Positions 38,433 to 47,667 of a stretch of 64,000 nt of DNA are shown in pieces. The DNA comes from Vallitalea pronyensis (GTDB taxonomy: Bacteria; Bacillota; Clostridia; Lachnospirales; Vallitaleaceae). The stretch spans positions 1,879,001-1,943,000 of the forward strand of contig NZ_CP058649.1 in NCBI RefSeq assembly GCF_018141445.1, in the 5' to 3' direction. Numbering within the stretch: the first letter of the stretch is position 1; each line of letters begins with the position of its first letter. Both the position numbers and the translations under genes were made by a program. The notes beneath the pieces were generated by a model that worked only from the letters and a program-made list of their open reading frames with translations, had not been told where the DNA came from and did not search any database.

Positions 38433-39620
38433 ATGAAAAAGGTAATACTATCTTGTTTGACAGTTATGTTTGTCTTACTGATGCAGACAAAAACGGTTGA
38501 GGCAGCTCCACCCGGTTCAGGTTGGACTCAAGTGTTTGGTGACGAATTTAATGACTACACCGTTGACACAAATAAATGGCGCGTATCTGACAATCTTGAC
38601 TACGATAAAGACGGCAATAAATGTTGGTTTTATCCAAGTAATGTAAAAGAAGATGGCAACTCCCTTGTTATTGAAAATCATTGGTATGCAAGTCCAGGTG
38701 CACATGGTGAAGTTTACTCCGGTGGCTGGATTACATCCAAGAAGGAATTTAACAAAGGTTATTTTGAAGCACGTATTCGTTTAGATTGGGCAGACCAGCA
38801 CTTCTGGCCAACTTTCTGGATGTGGAAATGGCAACCTACATCCCCTAATGAATTTGACATTATGGAGTATACCCATTGGCACACCCATCCAAGTCAATCC
38901 CATCACTATCCTAACAAAACTGGTAAAACCTCACAAGCTTCTAATACCCCTGTTAGTGAGTGGCATGTTTGGGGATTACTTTGGACGGATACAGAAGTCT
39001 CCTTCTATATTGACGGTGTTAAACAGTTTAGCTCCGAAAGACCAGATGTAGCACAGACCGATTGGCTCCCTATGATTTTTAGCTGTTCACCTAATCGAGA
39101 TAATCAACCTGCACGTACAGGTAAATACCCAAGATTGTTTGTTGATTGGGTACGTGTATGGCAGGGGGGAAGTGCTCCTCCAGTCACTACAGCACCTATT
39201 GGAAAAACCATCGCCCTTATTGCACAAGGTCCTAACAAGTATATCAGTGCCAGTCAGAGTCTAGATAGTGCCAATTGGCCAGTGGTCGCTAACAAGTCAA
39301 GCGTTGGTAATGCAGAAAAATTCAAGGTAGTGGATGCAGGTAATGGTTATATTGCCTTACAAAATGTTGCTAATGGGAAGTATGTGTGTTCTGACGAACA
39401 TCTAGATGCTACTAATTGGCGTTTATATGCTAATCGCAGCACCATTGGTGATTGGGAAAAATTCACATGGCATCCTGTGAGCGGTGGTGTTGCATTAAGA
39501 GCCAAAGGTAATGGAAAATATATTTGTTCGGATCGTTATCTTAACGCTACCAATTGGCCTTTAGCAGCTAATCGTAATACCATTGGCGCTTGGGAAAAGT
39601 TTAGCTGGGAAATAAAGTAG
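38433..39620 (+). CDS. Secreted GH16 endo-hydrolase with C-terminal beta-trefoil (fascin-like) domain
   Basis: A 395-residue exported enzyme. Signal peptide to about residue 24 (TVEA), GH16 jelly roll about 28-245 with the catalytic E-x-D-x-x-E motif at Glu140, Asp142 and Glu145 (EFDIME), then a fascin-like beta-trefoil (about 255-395) with three repeats of the KYI/VCSD ... ANR..IG..EKF pattern, probably carbohydrate-binding. GH16 includes kappa-carrageenases, agarases, porphyranases and laminarinases; the E-x-D-x-x-E beta-bulge form does not separate these. Context favours a galactan. AGAGGAGGAAG before ATG 38433 fixes the start; the TTG at 38373 has no support. It is monocistronic. Confidence 0.88.
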   Translation: MKKVILSCLTVMFVLLMQTKTVEAAPPGSGWTQVFGDEFNDYTVDTNKWRVSDNLDYDKDGNKCWFYPSNVKEDGNSLVIENHWYASPGAHGEVYSGGWITSKKEFNKGYFEARIRLDWADQHFWPTFWMWKWQPTSPNEFDIMEYTHWHTHPSQSHHYPNKTGKTSQASNTPVSEWHVWGLLWTDTEVSFYIDGVKQFSSERPDVAQTDWLPMIFSCSPNRDNQPARTGKYPRLFVDWVRVWQGGSAPPVTTAPIGKTIALIAQGPNKYISASQSLDSANWPVVANKSSVGNAEKFKVVDAGNGYIALQNVANGKYVCSDEHLDATNWRLYANRSTIGDWEKFTWHPVSGGVALRAKGNGKYICSDRYLNATNWPLAANRNTIGAWEKFSWEIK

Positions 39621-39694
39621 TTATCGTTCATAGCATAATAGCATAAACGCGTCATGGGTGCTTAAGATGTGAAGCATGTAACCCATGGCCTGTC

Positions 39695-39736
39695 ACATGA
39701 TAAAAACCAAGGGTATAACCTTGGTTTTTATCATGT
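39695..39736. terminator. Bidirectional terminator between convergent GH16 and DUF5060 genes
   Basis: A perfect 18-bp stem (39695-39712, 39719-39736; ACATGATAAAAACCAAGG) with a 6-nt loop. T-rich flanks inside the stem serve both strands. Confidence 0.85.
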
Positions 39737-39756
39737 AAATAAAAAATAAAGAAAAG

Positions 39757-42054
39757 CTATTGAAGTGATAATGTCAGTTTAGGTTTTCCATTTGCAGCTT
39801 CTGAAGCGTTGAACCATGCATCATTGGAACCATTGTTACCTTTTATAATCAATGTATAAGTACCGTTACCGGTAATATGCTTACCTAGATCAAGTGATAC
39901 CGATTGACCCACTGCAATTGGGCTATCATAAGAAGCTAACAGTGCACCCGTTGTTGGCGCATTACCACTGTTTATTGAAGCTTCAGTCCAGTTGGAAGAG
40001 GACCCTGCATATACCCTTAATTTTGGCGTACCACCATCACTTGTACAAGTAAGGGTAAGGGTATTGGCATCAACGGTTTTAGTGACACCCGTTACATTAA
40101 ATTTGAGATATACGGTACGTTGTGAAGATGACTGTTGTACTTTCAGCACATTCACGTTATGGGTGGTTGTGTTTTCAATATAAACATCCTCAGTAGGTGT
40201 AAAGTCCAGTATATCAGGTGTTGGTCCGGCTTCTTTTAAGGTGACCAGTGCCACCCAATCGTATGACGTATTGTTAGGTGGGTAACCGATGGCTTTATTA
40301 CCAAAGCCAGTAATGGTCGTTACCGTACCATTTTGCAGGTTGCCACCTTGGCGAGGATTATACCATTTAACGTCATAAGTGCCATTGTAAGATTCTAAGT
40401 TTAAGTTGGTTGTGCCACCACTTGGAAGATAGATGGCATATACTTTACCAGGTTTGGCAAAGCAGTAGTCCGATCCATGGGATGTAAGACCGTCATTATG
40501 GGACATCTCTGTAAAAGGAAGATGCTTCTGGAAGAATTCAAGGGCATAACGGGTTAAGTCCCACATATGATCACGGCTTCTCCAGTCTTGACAGTCCAGG
40601 TCATCATGATCATAATGATAGCCAAAGTACCATTCACAGCCTGCACCACCAGCCATGAGGGTTCCCCATAAAGCTTTTTTACGGATGTCGTCATGCCAGT
40701 AATCATCTTTATCTGGTTTAACACCTACGTTAGCAGGACCTTGTTCATCAAGGTTAACAACCCAAGGTCGTCCTGCATTGGCTGACTTATCCAACCACTT
40801 GATAACGGTAGCGTGTGTATCGTTCACACTACCCATTTGTAGGGATGGACCATCAAGGTATTGGTAGCCTAGAAGAGGCGTAAACACTTTGTCCTTTTGG
40901 CCAGGATAAGTATGTACTACAACCATATGTTTATAGGGGTCATGTTCTTTGAAGTATTTAGAAAATGCTTTTAGTTCAGCATCGGTATTGGTGTTTTCTT
41001 CTCCAAGATTCCATACAAGCCCTAGATGGTGACTAAAGCGCGCAATCAATTCTCGATAGTACAGCTTACGTTGTGTACCTAACGCACCACCGTTTAGTAG
41101 TTGGTCATTTTCTGTTTCCTGGGTAATCACGTGCATTAACAGCCCCAGCTTATCCATATGGGAAAACACGATTTCCCATTGATCCAGCTTGCTGCAGTCA
41201 AAACGATTGTATGCATTACTGCTTGTCCAAGGCCATACATCTTTACCATCGCCATTAACGTTCATTGTTAGGAAGTAAACCGAATTCATGCCTTTACCAG
41301 CAAGATAATTCAATGCACCTATGATATTTTTGCCCTTTGTACCCTTCCATGTTGGATCACCATTTTTCCAATCATTGGCATGGGGATTATAGTGATGCTT
41401 ATTGGTTGGCGTTTGGTCAAAGTCTTTAAAAGCAAGGAAGTTCTCAGGACTATCCGCGCCGCCTTTGATATAGTACTTGCCCGTACCTTCAAATTGCAGA
41501 TAGTTTTCCCCAACATAATTTAGTCGGCCTTTAGCTCTAAAATCACTACCGCTCTTATCTGTTTGCGTAATGTTAAAGCTGCCTGTTTCCCCATCAAATG
41601 AGACAGGCTGACCTGCATTAACGTCGTCATTAATGGCTATATTATTACCCTTCCTAAAGGACACCTTATAGGTCCAAGTTCCTGTTTTATTTGGTGTAAA
41701 CTTGACACGCCATTTATTACCGCTGTCAGCACTGGTATTTGAAGCATTACCATCAGCAGCATAATAACCTGGTACCACATAGGATGTATTGCCATTGGTG
41801 AAAGTTACGTTTAATCTATAATTAAGAAATGGGTTATCCGATGCCTGTTCATTGGTGTTCGGTCCATCAAATGTAATGGTCACCGTATGCCATACTTTTA
41901 ACTCACCGTCAATAACACCTGTGGCAGCATAAACCTTCCCGACTATCATATGGGCAAAAATCAACACAAGACATAGTAATAGCGCAATTCTTTTATTGAC
42001 CCTGCACGTCTTTCTAATCTGTGGAACATGGTTTTTTTGACTCTGGTTTTTCAT
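39757..42054 (-). CDS. Secreted DUF5060 glycoside-hydrolase-like protein with CBM96-like domain
   Basis: A 765-residue exported protein. Order: basic N-terminus and signal peptide (cleavage near Ala43), DUF5060 beta-sandwich (about 45-155), a TIM-barrel-like region (about 190-540) with WNLGEEN (Glu352/Glu353) and NLDEQG (Glu437) as candidate acid/base and nucleophile, a C-terminal beta domain (about 545-610, KVYAIYLPSGGTT), then a DNRLRE/CBM96-like module (about 615-765, DVYIENTTTHNVNVLKV ... FNASEAANGKPKLTL). DUF5060 proteins occur in marine polysaccharide loci and few are characterised. Convergent with GH16 and separated by a shared terminator. AGGAGG upstream supports the start. Catalytic function is likely, substrate unknown. 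Confidence 0.8.
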   Translation of the reverse strand: MKNQSQKNHVPQIRKTCRVNKRIALLLCLVLIFAHMIVGKVYAATGVIDGELKVWHTVTITFDGPNTNEQASDNPFLNYRLNVTFTNGNTSYVVPGYYAADGNASNTSADSGNKWRVKFTPNKTGTWTYKVSFRKGNNIAINDDVNAGQPVSFDGETGSFNITQTDKSGSDFRAKGRLNYVGENYLQFEGTGKYYIKGGADSPENFLAFKDFDQTPTNKHHYNPHANDWKNGDPTWKGTKGKNIIGALNYLAGKGMNSVYFLTMNVNGDGKDVWPWTSSNAYNRFDCSKLDQWEIVFSHMDKLGLLMHVITQETENDQLLNGGALGTQRKLYYRELIARFSHHLGLVWNLGEENTNTDAELKAFSKYFKEHDPYKHMVVVHTYPGQKDKVFTPLLGYQYLDGPSLQMGSVNDTHATVIKWLDKSANAGRPWVVNLDEQGPANVGVKPDKDDYWHDDIRKKALWGTLMAGGAGCEWYFGYHYDHDDLDCQDWRSRDHMWDLTRYALEFFQKHLPFTEMSHNDGLTSHGSDYCFAKPGKVYAIYLPSGGTTNLNLESYNGTYDVKWYNPRQGGNLQNGTVTTITGFGNKAIGYPPNNTSYDWVALVTLKEAGPTPDILDFTPTEDVYIENTTTHNVNVLKVQQSSSQRTVYLKFNVTGVTKTVDANTLTLTCTSDGGTPKLRVYAGSSSNWTEASINSGNAPTTGALLASYDSPIAVGQSVSLDLGKHITGNGTYTLIIKGNNGSNDAWFNASEAANGKPKLTLSLQ

Positions 42055-42412
42055 ACTTCAATTCCTCCTTTGATCTGTTAATGGTACAAACTTATTGACA
42101 AATTTGTCGACAATTAACAATATATGGCCATGGATAAAGTATAGCACGATAATACTAAAAAGAAAATACTTTTTTGCAATTAAAATAAATTAGTATATTT
42201 TGCATAAAAAACATAAATAAACTAAATTATATAAAATAAACAGATTAAAAACTTATTTTTCAATCATAGGATATCTGATATCAATGATTCCAATAAGCCT
42301 GAAGCATTGCTTTTTATAACAAAATATATTATGGTAGATGTATATAATCTTGACATCATGTTATAAGACTTAAAAGATGCATTCATCAACATATACGAAG
42401 GAGGTTGATTAA
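42055..42412. other. Gene-free 358-bp divergent interval
   Basis: It lies between the DUF5060 gene (-) and the acetyltransferase gene (+). It contains the overlapping palindromes at 42097-42117, a very AT-rich middle, and GATATCTGATATC at about 42270-42283, similar to the palindrome at 29288. A TATAAT near 42345 may serve the acetyltransferase. Confidence 0.4.
42097..42117 (-). promoter_or_regulatory. Overlapping palindromes in DUF5060 leader, candidate operator
   Basis: GACAAATTTGTC (42097-42108, perfect 12 bp) overlaps TTGTCGACAA (42104-42113, perfect 10 bp), about 45-60 bp upstream of the DUF5060 start. Confidence 0.4.
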
Positions 42413-43648
42413 ATGAGTCAAACAAGGAAGCTGTTAGAGAAAGAGATAGAAGACTTTACTTGGATTGCAACAAATGCTTATTGTGGTTTTGGGGATTTAG
42501 ATAAGCTTCGTCATTCCTATCAAGAATTTTTTACTTATCTCAATCAACTTGAAGGGGACAGTATATTTGGATTATTTAGGGACGAAAAGCTTCTGGGTGG
42601 TATGCGTCTAACAGATTTTAACATGAAGCTTTTATCCACAAAAGCAAAAGTAGGAGGTATAGGCTGTGTAGCAGTGGATTTGGTACATAAGAAAGAAAAG
42701 GTTGCAAAGGAATTAATTGAATTTGCTTGCACATATTTTAAAGAGAAGGGCATGAGTATGGTCACGTTGTACCCTTTTAGAGCAGATTTTTACAAGAACA
42801 TGGGTTTTGGATACGGTGTGGCGTTAAGACAATATAAGATTGAGCCATCCTATTTTCCAAAGGGGACAACCAAAGAACACCTTGGGTGGTTGAAGGAAGA
42901 AGAAAAAGATGCAGTGGTGGCATGTTATCATCGCTTCGCTGATAAACACCATGGAATGATGGATAAGACGGAAGCATGTATAAAAAGGTTATTTCGAAAG
43001 GATACAAGAATCATATGCTACAAAAAAGGTGATGCTATTTTAGGCTATATGAGCTTTTCATATAAGAAAAAACACCTTCTTAGGAACGATTTAATTGTCC
43101 ATGAGCTGATTTATGACAATCACCATGTGCTTTTAGAGTTTTGTACATTCTTACATGCACAGGCTGATCAATTCGACAGAATTATCATGAATACCCCGGA
43201 TGAATATTTCCATTACCTCATCAGCAATCCTAATAATGGCCAGTATCAAGCTTTTGATTCTGTAAAAAATGAATACAACGTAACGGCTATAGGGCTTATG
43301 TACCGCGTTCTTGATATGAAAAAGTTATTTAAGGTTTTAAGCAGTCATAACTTTAATCATCAACATTGTACACTTAAGATCACCATTAAAGATGACTTTT
43401 TCAAAGCCAATGATGGAAGTACCATCATTGATTTTAAAGATGGCAGAGCATCTATTTCCAATGACAAAGATGCGGATGTGGTCATAGAACTGAATAATTC
43501 AGATTTCTCATCCATGATCATGGGAGCAGTAACATTCAGAACACTTATCCAGTATGGACTTGCTAAGATAAGCCATGAAAGCTATATAGAAAAAGTAAAT
43601 AAGATATTCTTAACAGAGCAGAAACCCCAATGTAAAACAGAGTTCTGA
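42413..43648 (+). CDS. Eis-like GNAT N-acetyltransferase
   Basis: A 411-residue protein with two GNAT folds and a C-terminal SCP2-like domain, the layout of the Eis (enhanced intracellular survival) family. The N-terminal GNAT contains the acetyl-CoA segment VGGIGCVAVDLVHKKEKVAKELI (cut here by family convention) and the pattern TLYPFRADFYKNMGFGYG typical of Eis. Such enzymes acetylate amines, including some aminoglycosides and polyamines. GAAGGAGG precedes the ATG. It has no evident link to polysaccharide use and may be a bystander between two carbohydrate blocks. Confidence 0.82.
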   Translation: MSQTRKLLEKEIEDFTWIATNAYCGFGDLDKLRHSYQEFFTYLNQLEGDSIFGLFRDEKLLGGMRLTDFNMKLLSTKAKVGGIGCVAVDLVHKKEKVAKELIEFACTYFKEKGMSMVTLYPFRADFYKNMGFGYGVALRQYKIEPSYFPKGTTKEHLGWLKEEEKDAVVACYHRFADKHHGMMDKTEACIKRLFRKDTRIICYKKGDAILGYMSFSYKKKHLLRNDLIVHELIYDNHHVLLEFCTFLHAQADQFDRIIMNTPDEYFHYLISNPNNGQYQAFDSVKNEYNVTAIGLMYRVLDMKKLFKVLSSHNFNHQHCTLKITIKDDFFKANDGSTIIDFKDGRASISNDKDADVVIELNNSDFSSMIMGAVTFRTLIQYGLAKISHESYIEKVNKIFLTEQKPQCKTEF

Positions 43649-43784
43649 TGCATAGGAACATGTGAAGCTGGCAAAACGTAAAATATTCACATCAAATGTA
43701 AATGATTCATATATCCAAGCATCCCTTAGTTAGGTATACTTAACAGTAGATGATTTTATCATCACAGATAAGAAGGAGGCTACT

Positions 43785-45413
43785 ATGATTGAGAATCCAA
43801 TACTACCAGGATTTAATCCTGATCCATCCATTCTAAGGGTAGGAGAAGATTATTATATTGCAACATCCACGTTTGAATGGTTCCCCGGTATTGCTATCTA
43901 CCATTCAAAAGATTTAAAACACTGGCAGCTTATTAATCATGCTTTAACAAGGAAAGAGCAAGTCGATTTAAAAGGTTTAGCACCAGCACTAGGCGTGTGG
44001 GCACCAGCTCTTTCCTATCATGCACCTTCCAAAAGGTTCTATATGTGCTATTCTGTCATTCACAGTGTGGTGGATAATTTCTTTGATTTGGACAACTACA
44101 TGGTGACAACAGAAGACATACGTGGTGAATGGTCGGATGCCATCTATTTGAATAGCAGTGGCTTTGACCCATCCATTTTCCACGATGATGATGGCAGAAG
44201 CTGGGTCATTAATCTTGAGTGGGATTTTCGTCAAGGCTATGAACATCCAGGATGTATTGTACTTGAAGAATTCGACCTGACCCATAACGTCCTTATGGGA
44301 AATCCTGTGGAAATATCTAGGGGTGGTACAGATAGAGGGTGTCTTGAGGGACCCTTTATATATAAACGAAAAGGATGGTATTATTTAATTACCGCAGAAG
44401 GCGGAACAGGTTACGGACATGGTGTGGTGGTTCAAAGGTCAAGGCAGATACAAGGACCATACGACATCCATGAGAAAAAACCTGTGATTACATCTCAGCC
44501 AAATGATTTTAATGAGCGGGGAATTGGTGAATCCATGAAATTGCACTGGTATAATCCAGATAGTTACCTGCAACGGTCAGGGCATGGATACATTGTGGAA
44601 ACCCCTGGAGGCGAAGTGTATATGAGTCATTTATGTTCAAGACCCATTATGCCTCAACAACGCTCTATACTTGGGCGTGAGACAGCGATTCAACGTTGCT
44701 GTTGGACAGATGATGATTGGATTAAGCTTGATGGTGAAGATAATCTTGCAGGCAGGTATGTGAAAGAGCCTGATCTGGAAGAGGTGTTTGTTGAACCCTT
44801 GCCAGAAAAAGACAATTTTGATGGAACAAGTTTAACATTAGACTATTATACCCTTAGAGAACCTGTAGAACCTCATTGGTTGAAGCTGGAGGATGGGCAG
44901 CTTAAGTTAAGAGGAAGAGAGTCTTTACTATCAAGGTATCAGCAAAGTTTTATCGGTAAGAAATTGACAACTTTTAAATCTATGACAGAAACATGCCTGC
45001 ATTTTACACCAGAGAATTTCATGGAAATGGCAGGGCTGTGCTGTTACTATAACCATACACATTTTTATTATCTAAGGTATTATTACAGTGAGTCATTTGC
45101 CAGTCCTTGCCTGGGTATTATGCTGGCAGATAAAGGAAAAAAAGTGGAATTATTAGAACATCGTATGGCTATCGGTCAAGTAGATAAGGTTTATCTTAAA
45201 GCAGAAATAGATAGAGACCAGTTACAATTTTCTTACGCAACCTCAGAAAACAACTGGAAAAAGATTGGTCCTATACTAGATGCTTCGATTTTATCCGACG
45301 AGTACGCTCATGGCTTTACAGGTGCTTTTGTTGGGTTGAGCGCACAAGACCAGTATAAGAAAAACAAGTGGGCTGCTTTTGATTATTTTGACCATAGAGC
45401 AGGAGGCATATAA
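43785..45413 (+). CDS. GH43 beta-xylosidase/arabinofuranosidase
   Basis: A 542-residue cytoplasmic GH43 enzyme. The N-terminal five-bladed propeller starts directly (NPILPGFNPDPS, base Asp13), with the modulating Asp in SGFDPSIFHDDDG and acid Glu188 in CLEGPFIY. The last 200 or so residues form a concanavalin-like GH43_C2 domain. No signal peptide. It removes beta-xylosyl or alpha-L-arabinosyl ends from imported oligosaccharides. Its stop overlaps the GH31 start by one base (TAATG), so the two are translationally coupled and act on one substrate. This pair resembles xyloglucan or xylo-oligosaccharide modules and is not obviously part of carrageenan breakdown. Confidence 0.9.
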   Translation: MIENPILPGFNPDPSILRVGEDYYIATSTFEWFPGIAIYHSKDLKHWQLINHALTRKEQVDLKGLAPALGVWAPALSYHAPSKRFYMCYSVIHSVVDNFFDLDNYMVTTEDIRGEWSDAIYLNSSGFDPSIFHDDDGRSWVINLEWDFRQGYEHPGCIVLEEFDLTHNVLMGNPVEISRGGTDRGCLEGPFIYKRKGWYYLITAEGGTGYGHGVVVQRSRQIQGPYDIHEKKPVITSQPNDFNERGIGESMKLHWYNPDSYLQRSGHGYIVETPGGEVYMSHLCSRPIMPQQRSILGRETAIQRCCWTDDDWIKLDGEDNLAGRYVKEPDLEEVFVEPLPEKDNFDGTSLTLDYYTLREPVEPHWLKLEDGQLKLRGRESLLSRYQQSFIGKKLTTFKSMTETCLHFTPENFMEMAGLCCYYNHTHFYYLRYYYSESFASPCLGIMLADKGKKVELLEHRMAIGQVDKVYLKAEIDRDQLQFSYATSENNWKKIGPILDASILSDEYAHGFTGAFVGLSAQDQYKKNKWAAFDYFDHRAGGI

Positions 45414-47446
45414 TGAAGTTTACAGATGGTTATTGGACCCAAAAAGAGCGTTACAACCTATCAAAACCCGTTGAGGTGGTTCATCATACATGGGATGGGT
45501 TAGCATTAGTTGTTTATGTATCCCATAAGTTCATTCAATCTAAGGGGGATTTTTTGAATCAAGCCGTAACAACAGTAACCATTTCACCCATTAGAAAGAA
45601 TGTCATACGGGTAAAAAACGAGCATTTTAGAGGTAAATATCCTGTGGGTCCTGAATTTGCTCTGAACCAAGAAAATGCCATGGATACGCTTACTTTTATG
45701 GAAGATGAGGATACCCTTACCCTAATCAATGATCATGTAAAAGTGGTGGTCAATAGAAAACCCTATCACTTGACATATTACTATAAAGAAGACTATATGA
45801 CCCAAACTTACCCAAACAGTTGTGCGTACATAAAGGATTTAGAAACATCACATAAACAACCCTATTATCGTGAACAGTTAGGATTGAGTGTTGGGGAATC
45901 TGTCTATGGTCTTGGTGAGCGTTTTACACCTTTCGTTAAAAATGGACAGGTTGTTGATATGTGGAACGAAGATGGTGGGACGGGGTCAGAAATAGCCTAT
46001 AAAAATGTGCCTTTTTATATCACATCAAAGGGTTACGGTGTGTTTGTCAATCATTCTGAAAAAGTGTCTTATGAGATTGGATCAGAGCTTGTCAATAGGG
46101 TACAGTTCAGTGTAGAAGGTGAAACGTTAGATTATTGTATCATTGGTGGAGAAGGCATGAAGGGTGTTATGGACAACTATACCGCATTAACAGGACGACC
46201 TGCCCTTCCGCCAAAATGGAGTTATGGGTTATGGTTAACCACCTCTTTTATTACGGATTATGATGAAGCCACCATTAACCATTTTATTGATGGTATGGAA
46301 GAAAGACATATTCCTTTACAAACATTCCATTTCGATTGCTTTTGGATGAAAGGTTACCATTGGTGTGATTTTGAATGGGATAAGTCATGTTTTCCAGATC
46401 CCGAAGGTATGCTTAAACGCTTAAAAGCCAAAGGGCTGAAGATCTGTGTATGGATTAACCCTTATATAGCAGGCATGTCACCATTGTTCAAAGAAGGTAT
46501 GGATAAAGGGTATTTGTTAAAGAACAAGGAAGGGGATGTATGGCAGACGGACTTGTGGCAAGCAGGTATGGGCATTGTTGATTTTACTAATCCAGAGGCT
46601 TGTTCTTGGTACACCTCTCAATTACAGCGATTGATTGATATGGGTGTAGACAGTTTTAAGACGGATTTTGGAGAGCGTATACCTACGGATGTTGTCTACT
46701 TTGACGGCTCTGAACCTGTTAAAATGCACAATTACTATACCTATCTCTACAATAAGGAAGTCTTTGATTTATTGGTTAGAAACTTTGGGGAAGGAGAAGC
46801 CGTTGTCTTTGCTAGGTCTGCAACGGCAGGCTGTCAGCAATTCCCTGTACACTGGGGCGGTGACTGTAGTTCCAATTATGGCTCCATGGCTGAAACGTTA
46901 CGAGGAGGCTTATCCCTAGCCCTCAGTGGATTTGCTTTCTGGAGTCATGATATAAGCGGTTTTGAGAAATCAGGAACACCGGATTTATACAAGCGTTGGG
47001 TTGCTTTTGGTCTATTATCCTCTCACAGCAGATTACATGGTGCAAGCTCCTATCGGGTACCTTGGTTATTTGATGAAGAGGCAGTGGATGTACTCCGGTT
47101 CTTTGTCCAGTTAAAAGAACGGTTAATGCCGTACTTAATGGGGGTAGCAGAAGAAGCCAAAACCAAAGGTTTACCCATGATGCGCCCAATGGTCATGGAA
47201 TTTCCTGAGGATAGAAATTGTCATACCTTAGATCAGCAATATATGTTAGGGGACCAGTTGCTCGTTGCACCTATTTTTAACGATAAACATACGGCTAGTT
47301 ATTATCTGCCTAAAGGGGAGTGGGAGCACCTACTGGATCATCGTGTGCTGGTAGGCGGTCAGTGGTATGAAGAAACATATGACTACATGAGTTTACCTCT
47401 CTTTGTAAGAAAAGGTCATCTTCATCTTGTTCTCGAAGATGCATAG
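45413..47446 (+). CDS. GH31 alpha-xylosidase (YicI-like)
   Basis: A 677-residue cytoplasmic GH31 enzyme: N-terminal mutarotase-like beta domain, TIM barrel (about 240-580) and C-terminal beta domains. Nucleophile Asp418 in FKTDFGERIPTDV and acid/base Asp484 in HWGGDC keep the same 66-residue spacing as YicI Asp416/Asp482. The segment after KTDFGE, with PTDVVYFDG and MHNYY, is characteristic of alpha-xylosidases. It releases alpha-xylose from isoprimeverose-type units. Translationally coupled to GH43 (ATG within TAATG; AGGAGG at 45401-45406). Confidence 0.9.
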   Translation: MKFTDGYWTQKERYNLSKPVEVVHHTWDGLALVVYVSHKFIQSKGDFLNQAVTTVTISPIRKNVIRVKNEHFRGKYPVGPEFALNQENAMDTLTFMEDEDTLTLINDHVKVVVNRKPYHLTYYYKEDYMTQTYPNSCAYIKDLETSHKQPYYREQLGLSVGESVYGLGERFTPFVKNGQVVDMWNEDGGTGSEIAYKNVPFYITSKGYGVFVNHSEKVSYEIGSELVNRVQFSVEGETLDYCIIGGEGMKGVMDNYTALTGRPALPPKWSYGLWLTTSFITDYDEATINHFIDGMEERHIPLQTFHFDCFWMKGYHWCDFEWDKSCFPDPEGMLKRLKAKGLKICVWINPYIAGMSPLFKEGMDKGYLLKNKEGDVWQTDLWQAGMGIVDFTNPEACSWYTSQLQRLIDMGVDSFKTDFGERIPTDVVYFDGSEPVKMHNYYTYLYNKEVFDLLVRNFGEGEAVVFARSATAGCQQFPVHWGGDCSSNYGSMAETLRGGLSLALSGFAFWSHDISGFEKSGTPDLYKRWVAFGLLSSHSRLHGASSYRVPWLFDEEAVDVLRFFVQLKERLMPYLMGVAEEAKTKGLPMMRPMVMEFPEDRNCHTLDQQYMLGDQLLVAPIFNDKHTASYYLPKGEWEHLLDHRVLVGGQWYEETYDYMSLPLFVRKGHLHLVLEDA

Positions 47447-47599
47447 AAGGGAAAGAAACGTTATCATAGGGACAATTTAGCAAAGCCTATGGTAAAGCTA
47501 ATATACGATTTCTATAAAGCCATTATAGAGCTATACATAGAAGAATGTGAAAAATATGATGTAGACTACACTATAAATGATTAAGCAACAGATAAATGA

Positions 47600-47627
47600 A
47601 CCCCGACTGCAATAATGTAGTCGGGGT
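47600..47627. terminator. Hairpin between convergent GH31 and URO-D-like genes
   Basis: A 12-bp stem, ACCCCGACTGCA with TGTAGTCGGGGT (one wobble) and a 4-nt loop, GC-rich and without a clear U-tract. Probably a bidirectional terminator. Confidence 0.65.
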
Positions 47628-47667
47628 CACTTATAGGGCATGTATACAACATGGAGTCAAGTGATGC

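Noticed and set aside
47489-47584. 31-codon ORF after the GH31 gene (MVKLIYDFYKAIIELYIEEC start)
   Set aside because: No ribosome binding site, no family resemblance, and it lies between two convergent genes; it may be chance or a remnant.
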